Positions 8,061 through 18,000 of a DNA stretch of 64,000 nt are shown in pieces. Origin of the DNA: Flavobacteriales bacterium (lineage in GTDB: Bacteria > Bacteroidota > Bacteroidia > Flavobacteriales_F > PHOS-HE28); the NCBI GenBank assembly GCA_016715895.1, contig JADJXH010000004.1, positions 1,612,001 through 1,676,000 of the forward strand, in the 5' to 3' direction. Positions within the stretch are counted from its first letter, which is position 1. Each line of letters begins with the position of its first letter. The notes below the pieces were generated by a model. That model ran no database searches. It had not been told where the DNA came from and saw only the letters and a list, made by a program, of their open reading frames with translations. The position numbers and the translations under genes were made by a program.

Positions 8061-11000
8061 TTACGCCGCGGCCGTGCCCTGGAGGCTGCCGGCCACGGTG
8101 CCCAGCGCGCTGCGGAGCGCTTCGGCCAGGGCGCGCACCTGGGGTTCCTTGATCAGGCCATAGTGGTCGCCGGGAAGGGTCCGCACCTCCGGACCACCCT
8201 TCACCAGGGCGCCCCAACCCAGGTCCGCAGGGCCGGGGGAGGCTTGCGCCCGGAGCAGCAGGACGTTGCCCGCGTAAGGGCCGGGGGCATAGGCCCGGGT
8301 CGCCTTCCCATAGGTGTCGATGATGTGGAAGTGCCGGAGGGCGGGCGGTATGGTCGTCCCGCGCCGAAGATGGCGGGCGGTCAGGCGGCGCATCACCCAG
8401 CGCTTCAGCGGCATGTGCAGGCGCTCCTCGGCGGTGGCGCTGCGCAGGCCGTCCGCCGGGGCATAGGTGTCGAACAGCACCAGCAGGGGAACGGCCACTC
8501 CAAGCGCCACCAGCTGCCGGGCCATTTCGTAGGCCACGATGCCGCCGAAGCTGTATCCGCCGAGCACATAGGGCCCGTGGGGCCGTGCCGCACGGAGCTC
8601 CTTGAGGTAGGTGGCGGCGATGTCCTCCACGGTGGTGTGCTCGATGGTCTGGCCGTCCTCGCCCTGGTGCCCGAACCCATAGAACGGCTGGTCGTCGCCG
8701 AGCAGCTTCGGGAGGAACACATGGGCCTCGTCACCCTGCACGCAGAAAAAGGGGATGCGTGACCCCTCCGGGCGGATGGCCGACAGGTGTTTCCATCCCG
8801 TCGGGCCCACGGCCTCGCCGTCCAGGGCGGCGGCCAGTTCGGCGAGCGTTGGCGCCTGAAAGAGCGTGCGGATCGGCAGCCGCCGCCCCGTTCGCTTCTC
8901 CAGTTGCGCGAACAGCTGGATGCCCAGGAGCGAATGCCCACCGAGCGAGAAGAAGTTATCGTGCGCACCCACCTGGTCGAGTTTCAGCACGCGGCACCAG
9001 AGCTCGGCCAGCAGGCGCTGCGTGGGGCTGCTCGGCGCGGTGAACGAGGCGCGGTGGACCGTCAAGGCCGCCGGTCGGGGAAGGCGCTTGCGGTCGGGCT
9101 TGCCGGCCGCCGTCAGCGGCATCCGCGCGATCGGGTTCACGGTCGCAGGCACCAGGGCCTCGGGAAGGCGGGGCCTCACATGGGCGAGGACCTCCGCCGC
9201 GAAGGCCGCGCGGCGCGCCTCATCCCCGGCGACGGCTGGATCGCGGGGCACGACGTACAGATGCAGCTGCTTGTCCCCTCCGGGGGCATCAAGGGCCACC
9301 ACGGTGCGGTCGGTCACGGTCGGCATGTCGTTCACGGCGGCTTCCAGCTCGCCGGGTTCCACCCGCTGCCCGCGCACCTTCACCTGGTCGTCGATCCGGC
9401 CCACGAATTCGATCGCGCCATCGGCGCGCCAGCGCACCAGGTCGCCGGTGCGGTACAGCCGCGCGTCCGGCGCGGTGGAGTACGGGTCGGCCACGAAGCG
9501 TTCGGCCGTCAGGTCAGGTCGGTTCCAGTATCCGATGGCCACACCGGGACCGCCGAGCCACAGCTCGCCCTTTCGGCCCACGCCTACGGGGCGTTGATAC
9601 GGGTCGAGCACATGCACGGTGACGTTGCGCAGGGGGCGGCCGATCGGAACGGGAGCGTCCAGTTCGGACCGGTCGGTCACCGTGAACGTGGTGCTCATCA
9701 CCGATACCTCGGTGGGTCCGTAGCCATTGACCAGCACGCCCGGGCCGACGATGTCGTAGGCGGCACGCGCCTGGGCAAGGGGAAGCACATCGCCGCCCAC
9801 CATCAGGTGCCGAACGCCGCGCAGGGACCCGGGTTCCTCCTCGACGAGGAGCTTGAACAGCCCCGAGGAGGTGACCAGCGTGTTGACGCCCCGCGTGCGC
9901 AGGGCCTCTGCGATCTCCGCGATGCTGGGCCGCTCCGAGGTGCCGATCACCAGCGTGCCCCCATGCAGCAGCGCGCCCATGATGCTGATCTGGCAGGCAT
10001 CGAACGAGATGCTCAGGTGATGGTGGAACACGAGTTCAGGACCGAACGTGAAGTAGTCCTGATCCGTGACCAGCCGCACGATGCCCCGGTGAGGCACCAC
10101 CACCCCTTTCGGTGTTCCTGTGGAACCGGAGGTATGGATGAGGTAGATCGGGCCTTCGGGTGTGGTGCGGAACTCCGGTCGCCGATGCCTCACCGGCAGG
10201 TCCGCACTTCGCGCGAGGTCGATCACCGGCGGTTCGATCCCCCCCAGGAGGTCCTGTGTCGATGGATCGGCCAGGAGAAGATGCGGCCGCGCATCGTTCA
10301 GCAGCAGATGAAGGCGTTCCGCCGGGAGCCCGGGGTCCAGGGGGACGAAGGCGGCGCCGCTGCGCACGATGGCCAGCAGGCCGATGATGAGCTCCGGCGA
10401 CGATCCGGCGCAGATCCCCACCCGGCCGCCCGGACCGGCGCCGAGCTCGATGAGGTGCGCGGCGAGGGTGTCCACCCGATCGCGCAGCTCGGCATAGGTC
10501 AGGCTCCGTTCGCCGTGCACGAGCGCGGTGCGCTGGGCATGGAGCCGTGCGGCCGCATCGAACATCCGGTCCACGGTGAGCGAGGCGTCCAGCGGGTGCG
10601 TGCGACCATGCCATTCGACCGGCACCGGTTCACCGGGGGGCTCCAACAGCTGAAGGATGGGTGCGTCGGGGGCGGCACAGGTGCGGTGCATCAGTGCGAC
10701 GAGGTCATCGCACCACCGGCGGATGGTGGCGTGGTCGAACAGATCGGTGTTGAACGTCCACTCCAACACCAGGTCGTTGCCACCACCGGCCACGTTCAGC
10801 GTGAGCTCGAACTGTTCATAGGCGCGTGGTTCGCTGCTGAACCGGTGGCGAAGACCGGCGAACGACACCCCGTCGTCCATGTTCATGTCCACGTTGAAGA
10901 TGACGGGGACCAGGGGAACGCGGTCGGGCGCTCGAGGCACGCGGAGCTCCTGCAGCAGTTCGCTGAAGGTGAAGCGCTGATGGTCGAAGGCATCGAGCAC

Positions 11001-12017
11001 CTCGCTCCGTCTGCGGTTCACGTGGGCGCTGAAGGGGGCGTTCAGATCGACCCGGGCACGCAGGGGCAGCAGCGACACGCAATGGCCGGCGAGCCTCGTC
11101 ATGCCCATGTCGCTCTGGCCGGCGGCGGGAAGGCCGACGATCAGGTCTTGCTGTTCGGTGAGCCTTGCGAGGAAGACCTCGAAGGCCGCGAGCAGGGTGG
11201 TGACGAAGGTGGCTCCGCATCGCGTGGCCAGCTGCCGGAGCTGATGGGCCAGCGCAGGGTCGAGCGGCACATCGATCCGATCGGCGGTGAAGCTGCGTTC
11301 CGGCCTGCGGGGATGATCGGTGGGCAGGTCCACCATGGGTGCACCGTCCGCGTACAGCGTCCTCCAATAGGCTCGTACCGCGTCACCTTCCGGCGAGCGG
11401 TGGAAGTCGTTCAGTGCTTCGGCGAAGGTGCTGTAGGCCTCGGCCACCGGGGCGGCCGGCGAAGCCGGGTCCAGGTTCGCATTGTACAACAGGCTCAGGT
11501 CGGCCATCAGGACACCCAGGCTCCACCCGTCGCATACGGCATGGTGCCCCACGATCCGCAGACGGTGCAGGTCGTCGCGCAGCCGGAGCAGCACGAAGCG
11601 GAACAGTGGGCCGTTCAACAGGTCGAACGGCCGCCTCATCAGGTCGGCGTCCAACCGGTCAAGCCAGGCCGAACGCTCCTGCTCGTCCTGGCCGCGCAGG
11701 TCGTGCAGGTCAAAGGGAAGCTGCACCGACTCCAGCACGAGCGCCCGTTGGCCGCTGCTGTCGAACACGGTGCGCAGGGCTTCGTGACGAACGCCCAGCT
11801 CGTTGAGCGCCGCGCGCATGGCGGTCTCATCGAGCGCTCCCTGCAGCGTGAGGCTCACGGACTCGTTGTATGCGCAGGAGGCCTCGTCGCCGAGCTGCGA
11901 GGCTGTCCATACCTCCCGCTGCGGCCCGGTGGTGGGGTAGGTCAGCAGCACGGACGGCCCGACGAACGGGTCGTGCTCGGTGCTGAGAAGGCGGATCTCG
12001 GGAACGAATTTCTCCAT
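8061..12017 (-). CDS. NRPS module C-A-PCP-TE (first paralogue in the operon)
   Basis: A 1318-residue single-module synthetase collinear with its neighbour at 3973-7926. Condensation domain with HHAVCDG at 158-164. Adenylation domain about 480-985 with HTSGSTGTPKG at 628-638 (His in place of the usual Tyr), NGYGPTE at 764-770 and A10 lysine K973 in AGKPDR. Carrier Ser1029 in LGGHSL. Thioesterase with GYSFGG (Ser1156), Asp1183 and His1285. The A8 motif reads RVEPGE instead of the usual RIELGE. The by-eye pocket code is near DAIVMGGVMK, which I cannot match to a known substrate; Asp at the first position still points to an alpha-amino acid. It follows the PKS gene after 35 bp. A terminal thioesterase here, ahead of another module, means chain release should occur on this protein too. 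Confidence 0.95.
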   Translation of the reverse strand: MEKFVPEIRLLSTEHDPFVGPSVLLTYPTTGPQREVWTASQLGDEASCAYNESVSLTLQGALDETAMRAALNELGVRHEALRTVFDSSGQRALVLESVQLPFDLHDLRGQDEQERSAWLDRLDADLMRRPFDLLNGPLFRFVLLRLRDDLHRLRIVGHHAVCDGWSLGVLMADLSLLYNANLDPASPAAPVAEAYSTFAEALNDFHRSPEGDAVRAYWRTLYADGAPMVDLPTDHPRRPERSFTADRIDVPLDPALAHQLRQLATRCGATFVTTLLAAFEVFLARLTEQQDLIVGLPAAGQSDMGMTRLAGHCVSLLPLRARVDLNAPFSAHVNRRRSEVLDAFDHQRFTFSELLQELRVPRAPDRVPLVPVIFNVDMNMDDGVSFAGLRHRFSSEPRAYEQFELTLNVAGGGNDLVLEWTFNTDLFDHATIRRWCDDLVALMHRTCAAPDAPILQLLEPPGEPVPVEWHGRTHPLDASLTVDRMFDAAARLHAQRTALVHGERSLTYAELRDRVDTLAAHLIELGAGPGGRVGICAGSSPELIIGLLAIVRSGAAFVPLDPGLPAERLHLLLNDARPHLLLADPSTQDLLGGIEPPVIDLARSADLPVRHRRPEFRTTPEGPIYLIHTSGSTGTPKGVVVPHRGIVRLVTDQDYFTFGPELVFHHHLSISFDACQISIMGALLHGGTLVIGTSERPSIAEIAEALRTRGVNTLVTSSGLFKLLVEEEPGSLRGVRHLMVGGDVLPLAQARAAYDIVGPGVLVNGYGPTEVSVMSTTFTVTDRSELDAPVPIGRPLRNVTVHVLDPYQRPVGVGRKGELWLGGPGVAIGYWNRPDLTAERFVADPYSTAPDARLYRTGDLVRWRADGAIEFVGRIDDQVKVRGQRVEPGELEAAVNDMPTVTDRTVVALDAPGGDKQLHLYVVPRDPAVAGDEARRAAFAAEVLAHVRPRLPEALVPATVNPIARMPLTAAGKPDRKRLPRPAALTVHRASFTAPSSPTQRLLAELWCRVLKLDQVGAHDNFFSLGGHSLLGIQLFAQLEKRTGRRLPIRTLFQAPTLAELAAALDGEAVGPTGWKHLSAIRPEGSRIPFFCVQGDEAHVFLPKLLGDDQPFYGFGHQGEDGQTIEHTTVEDIAATYLKELRAARPHGPYVLGGYSFGGIVAYEMARQLVALGVAVPLLVLFDTYAPADGLRSATAEERLHMPLKRWVMRRLTARHLRRGTTIPPALRHFHIIDTYGKATRAYAPGPYAGNVLLLRAQASPGPADLGWGALVKGGPEVRTLPGDHYGLIKEPQVRALAEALRSALGTVAGSLQGTAAA

Positions 12018-12052
12018 GTCATGACGCCGATGCCTCGGCGGGGGTGCTTCGA

Positions 12053-15000
12053 TCAGTCCTCTTCGATCATCAGGTACTTGCCATGTCGCTCAGGGTCCGG
12101 CACGAACCACGCCGCATCACCTTTCGGTGTGCGACCCAGTCGGGCTCCGGGTAGCGGCGGCTTCCCGGCCACCTGGAGGCGCTCATGCGCAGGGCGGATC
12201 AGTCCGCCCAGCACGCTGTTCACCGTGGGGATCGGATAGGTGCGCTCCGGCATGAAGCCGCTCTCACGCAGCTCCTTGCAGGTCTTCTCCACCGCGTTGA
12301 TGATGAACTCGATGTCCGCCGTGGTGTGCGCGGTGGTGATGAAGTGCGGGAAGTCCAGCACGTGCACGCCGTGGTAGCGCATCAGCATGAAGAAGAGCTC
12401 GGTGTAGTTGACGCTCTCGTCGTACTTCGTCTTGAAGGCGCTGCCGAAGTTCACCCAGCGGTAGGGGAGCTGGTACTGGTCGAAGAGCCCGTTCACGCGG
12501 GCCACCATGTCCTCGGTGATGGTGTTGAGGCGCTCCTGCAGAGCCGGGCCTTCGTTCTTCATGTATACCAGCGCGGCCTTCATCGCGGCCAGCGTCAGCG
12601 GGTGGCGCACGAAGGTGCCGGCGAAGTAGGTCACACCGGCGGGCGGCACGCTGTCGTCGCCATACTGCCAGTGGCCGCCGTCGAGGGCGTCCATCCATTC
12701 GCTCTTGCCGATCATGGCGCCCACGGGCATGCCGCCGCCGATCACCTTGCCGTAGGTGCCGATGTCGGCCTGGATGCCGAAGAGCGCCTGGGTGCCGTTG
12801 GGGTGCGTGCGGAAGCCGGTGATCACCTCGTCGAAGATGAGCGCGGTGCCGTTCTCCTGGGTGATGCGGCGCACCTCGCGGAGGAAGTCCACCGGACGGA
12901 ACTCCATGCGGCGGCTCTGCACTGGCTCCACCAGCACGGCCGCTGCTTCGTGGCAGCGCTGCTTGATGATCTCCAGGCTCTCGGGCGTACCGTAGTCGAG
13001 CACGAGCATGTTCTGCACGGCCTCGGGCATGATGCCGGGCGCACCGGGATAGCTCTTCTTGCTCTTGCTGCCGCGGATGATCACCTCGTCGTTGATGCCG
13101 TGGTAGCTGCCGCTGAAGGAGATGATGAGGCTGCGGCCGGTCACCGTGCGGGCCATGCGCATGGCGCCGAGCACCGCTTCGGAACCGGTGTTGCACACCG
13201 CTGCACGATCTGCTCCGGTGAGTTCGCACAACAGTTTCGAGACCTCTGCGGCCAGCGGGTGCATGGGACCGATCTCGATGCCTTGCTCCAGCTGCTCATG
13301 GCAAGCCTTCTTGATGAAGTCGGGCATGTAGCCGAACATCGAGGAGCCGAAGCCGCTCAGGATGTCCACGTACTCGTTGCCGTCGATGTCCCACAGGTGG
13401 CAGCCCACGCTCTTGTCCACGACCACTTGGTAGATGAGCTCCTTGGTCTGCGGCTTGAAGCCGGTGACCACACGCGGGTCGGCCATCGGCTTGCGGTTCT
13501 CCTGGGTGAAGGCCTTGCTCTTCGCGGTCTTCGCCACGTAGCGCTTCACGAAGGCGTCGAACCAGGCGCGCTGCTGCGGCGTCATGTCGTCCACCTTCTC
13601 CTTGCTGATGCGCGCCTGGGCACCGAAGACCTTCTTCAGTTCGGGGGCGTCTTCGAAGGCAGAGGTGGCAGGGGCAGGCGCAGGAGCAACACCCGCGCTT
13701 TTTGCGCCTGCACCTGCTCCTGCCCCTGTATTCGTCCAATGCGGCAGAATGTAGTCCGCCAGTTTGTCCAGGTTCGGGACTTCCTCGTTCAATTGACGGA
13801 ACGAGATCTTCACGCCGAACTTCTTGCTCAACGAGGTCGCCACCTGTGTGAGGAACAGCGAGTCGAGGCCCATCTCCAGGAAAGTCTCCTCGTTGCTGAC
13901 CTCCGCCAGTTCAAGGCCGGAGCTCTCTTCCAGCAGGTGCTTGATCTGCGCGATCAGCGCCTCCTTGGGGCTGAGGTTGGCATCACCACTGTTGGGAACG
14001 GGGGCCTCGATCGTCGTGCTGGCGATCGCACGGCCGCCATCGGCCACCATGGTCACGGGGTCCACCCAGTGGCGGATGCGCTCGAATGCGTAGGTCGGCA
14101 TTGAGATGCGATGACGCGTCTCGGTCTCGTAGAACTTCCTCCAGTCGATGAGTACGCCGCTCTGCCAAAGGCCACCGACCGCTTTGAGCAGTTGCGTCAG
14201 TTCATTGCCGTTGCCGGCGGAGTCGCCTAGAGATGGAACAGCCGCTTGCTTCTTGTTGTCGGTGCTCTGCTGACGAGCGAGCGTAGTTGCAGTCGTGCGA
14301 GGACCAACCTCCAGCATCACGCGGTCGGCATCGCTCCACGCGAACTTCACGGCTTGTGCGAAGCGCACCGTGGCGCGCAGGTGGTCGCTCCAGTACTTCG
14401 GCGAGGTGGCCTCGTCGTCCTTCATCCATTCCGCGGTCACCGTGCTGACGATGGGGATGCGCGGGGCACTGAGCTTCACGCCCTCCACCACCTTGCGGTA
14501 GGGCTCCACGATGGCGTCCATCATGGGGCTATGGAACGCATGACTGGTCACCAGCAGCTTGCAGGTGATGCCGTCCTTCTCCAGTTCAGCTTGCAGCTTG
14601 GCGATCGCCTCGTGCGGACCGCTGGCCACGCACAGCTGCGGACCGTTGTTCGCGGCGATGCTGCAACCGGCGGGGAGCTTCTTCACCACATCCTCTTCCG
14701 CCGCGCGCACGCTGAGCATGCTGCCACCGGGCAGTTCCTGCATCATGCGGCCCCGGTTGGCCACGAGCTTCACGGCATCCTCCAGCGAGAACACGCCGGC
14801 CAGGCAGGCCGCGGCGAACTCGCCGATGCTGTGGCCCATCATCGCATCCGGCGTGATGCCCCAGTGCATCCACAGTTTCGCGAGGCTGTAGTGCATGGTG
14901 AAGAGCGAGGCCTGCGTGTAGATGGTCTGCTTCAGCTGCTCGGCGGCCTTCTCCTCTTCACCGGCCTTCGGGAAGATGATGGCCTTGAGATCGGTGCCGA

Positions 15001-18000
15001 ACTCCTTCGTGAAGAGATCGCAGCAACGGTCGAAGTGCTGCTTGAAGACGGGCTCGCTGTCGCAAAGGTCGCGGCCCATGTTCACGTACTGCGATCCCTG
15101 GCCGGGGAACATGAACACCACGCCGGGCGCGGCCTCGTGCAGCTCGCGCGTGCCGATCAGGTTGGTGTCCTTGTTGGCGATGGCCTCGATCACTTCGCCG
15201 TGCGAACCGCCTACGATCAGGCGACGATGCTTGAAGTGGCGGCGGCCCACCTGCAGGGTGTAGGCGGCGTCGGCAAGGTTGGCTTCGGGATGCGCTTCGA
15301 GCCACACGCGGAGATTCTCCGTCATGGCATCGAGACTGGTCTTGCTCTTCGCGCTGAGCAGGAGGAGCTGCTTGCTGCGCGATGCGCTGGAGGCCACGGC
15401 CACCGGCGGCTCCGCGAGGATCACGTGCGCGTTGGTGCCGCCCACGCCGAAACTGCTGACGCCGGCGATGCGCGGCTTGTCCGGCACACGCGGCCAGGCT
15501 TCGCTTTCCGTCAATACCCTGAACGGGGAATTAGCGAAGTCGATCGCGGGGTTCGGTGTCTCGAAGCCCACGTTCGCCGGGATCACTTCCTGTTGAAGTG
15601 CGAGGGCGGTCTTGATCACGCCTGCAGCACCGGCGGCCGGAGTCAGGTGACCGATGTTGCTCTTGATCGAGCCGATCACGCAGTGGTGGCCGTTGGTCTT
15701 GCCGCCGAACGCCAGCGTCAACGCCTCCACCTCGATCGGATCGCCGAGGGGGGTCGCCGTTCCATGGGTCTCCACGTAGGTGACCTCGCCCGGCGTCACG
15801 CCCGCATCGGCCTGCGCCATGGCGATCACTTCGGCCTGGCCGCGCACGCTCGGTGCGGTGAAGCTGGCCTTGTCGCTGCCGTCGTTGTTCAGCGCGGCGC
15901 CCTTGATCACCGCGTAGATGTGGTCCTTGTCGCGCACCGCGTCATCCAAGCGCTTCAGCACGATGATGCCGCACCCGTCGCTGAACGAGGTGCCCTTGCC
16001 GTTCGCATCGAAGGTGCGGGTACTGCCGTCAGGGCTGTACATGCCGCCCTCGTTGTACACGATGCCGCTGTTGATCGGCGCGGTGATCGCGATGCCTCCG
16101 GCCAGCGCCATGTCGCATTCGCCATCGCGCAGCGCATTGAAGGCCTGGGCGATCGCCACCAGCGAGGTGCTGCACGCCGTGTGGATGCTCAATGCCGGAC
16201 CCCGCAGGTCGAACTCGAACGCGAGGCGCGTGGCGATGTAGTCCTTCTCGTTGGCCGTCATCACCGCGAAGTCGCCGACCTGCTCGATGAGCTCGGGGTG
16301 GCCGATGACGTTGCGGGTGAAGTAGGTGTTGTTGCCCATGCCGGCGTACACACCGATGAGCCCGGCAAACTGTGCGGGATCGTAGGCGGCATCCTCCAGC
16401 GCGGCCCAGGCGGTCTCCAGGAACACGCGTTGCTGCGGGTCCATCAGCGCGGCCACCTTGGGGTTCACGCCGAAGAAGGCGTGGTCGAACTTGTCGGCAT
16501 CGGCGATCACGCCGCGGGCCTTCACGTAGTCGGGGTCGTTGCGCAGCTCGGCGGGGATGCTCGGGTCGAGCTCATCCACCGTCCACGTGCTGATGCTGTT
16601 CTTCTTCGCGAGCAGGTTCTTCCAGAGCTGCTCCACGTTCTCCGCACCCGGGAAGCGGCCGCTCATGCCGATGATGGCCACGTCCCGCTTTTCGGGCGAG
16701 ACATGTCTCGCCCCTACGCGGGCTTTGGCCATGTCGGTGGGTGAAACAGCGCTCGCATCACCCTCAAGGAATGCTGCACATGCGCGGACCGTCGGGTGCT
16801 GGTAGAGCTTCACGATCGGCAGCTTCAGGCCATGGCTTTCCAGCTGCGCCACACATTGGATGCTCAGCAGCGAGTTGCCGCCGAGGTCGAAGAAGTTGTC
16901 GTCGATGCCCACGCGGTCGATGCCGAGCAGGTCGGCCCATACGTTCGCCAGCGTCTTCTGCACAGCGCTCGTCGGGGCGGCGAAGGCCACGTCGAGGTCG
17001 GGGCGTTTCACATCAGGTGCTGGTAGGGCCTTGCGGTCGATCTTGCCGCTGGGCGTGCGCGGTAGCTCCTTCACGGCCACGAAGGCGGAGGGCTGCATGT
17101 AGTCGGGGAGGAGGGAGGCGAGGTGCTTTCGCAGCTCGTTCGTGCTCAGTTCGTTGTTCGCGACATAGTAGCCGATGAGGCGCTTGAGGCCCGGACGGTC
17201 CTCGCGGACGGTGGCCACGGCCTGTTCCACCGCAGGGTGCTTTTCCATGGCCACCTCCACCTCGCCGAGCTCGATGCGGTAGCCGCGGACCTTCACCTGG
17301 CCGTCGATGCGGCCCTTGTAGTCGATCTCGCCGTTGGGCAGTTCCGCCGCACGGTCGCCGGTCTTGTACAGACGACCACCGGGGATGAAGGGATCCGCAA
17401 GGAAGCGCTCCGCCGTGAGGTCATCGCGGCCGATGTAGCCCTTGGCCACACAGGCGCCGCCGAGGTACAATTCACCTTCCTCGCCCTTCGCGACGGGCTT
17501 CATCTGCTCGTCGAGCACGTAGAGCTTCACGTTGTCGATGGCGGTGCCGATGTTGGGCAGGGCAGGCCAGGTGGAAGGATCGCCCTTCAGTTCGAGCTCG
17601 CTCACCACGTGGCCTTCGGTGGGGCCGTACTGGTTGCAGAAACGGCAGCCGGGCAGTTGCTTGAACAGGTTCGCGATGGCGGGCGTGATCTTCAGTTGCT
17701 CGCCGCTGGTGAAGACCTCTTTCAGCGTGGACGGCACTTCGCCGGTGCGCTCCACGGCCTCGGCCAGGTATTGCAACGCCACGAAGGGCACGATGATGCG
17801 ATTGATCTTCTGGGCGATGATCTTCCGCAGGAGCTGCGAGCTGTTCAGGCGGTCCTCATCGGTGATCAGCACCAGCGTGCCGCCCTGGGCGAACGTGGTG
17901 AAGATCTCCTGGAAGCTCACGTCGAAGCTGATCGGCGCGAACTGCAAGGTCCGATCACCGGCCTTGCAGTTGCTGGTGCGCAGCTGCCACTCGATCAGGT

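Noticed and set aside
4069..8163. A 1364-residue plus-strand open frame antisense to the NRPS gene
   Set aside because: Its sequence is His/Gly/Ala/Val-rich shadow of the GC-rich coding strand, with no recognisable domain. The minus strand carries complete NRPS motifs.
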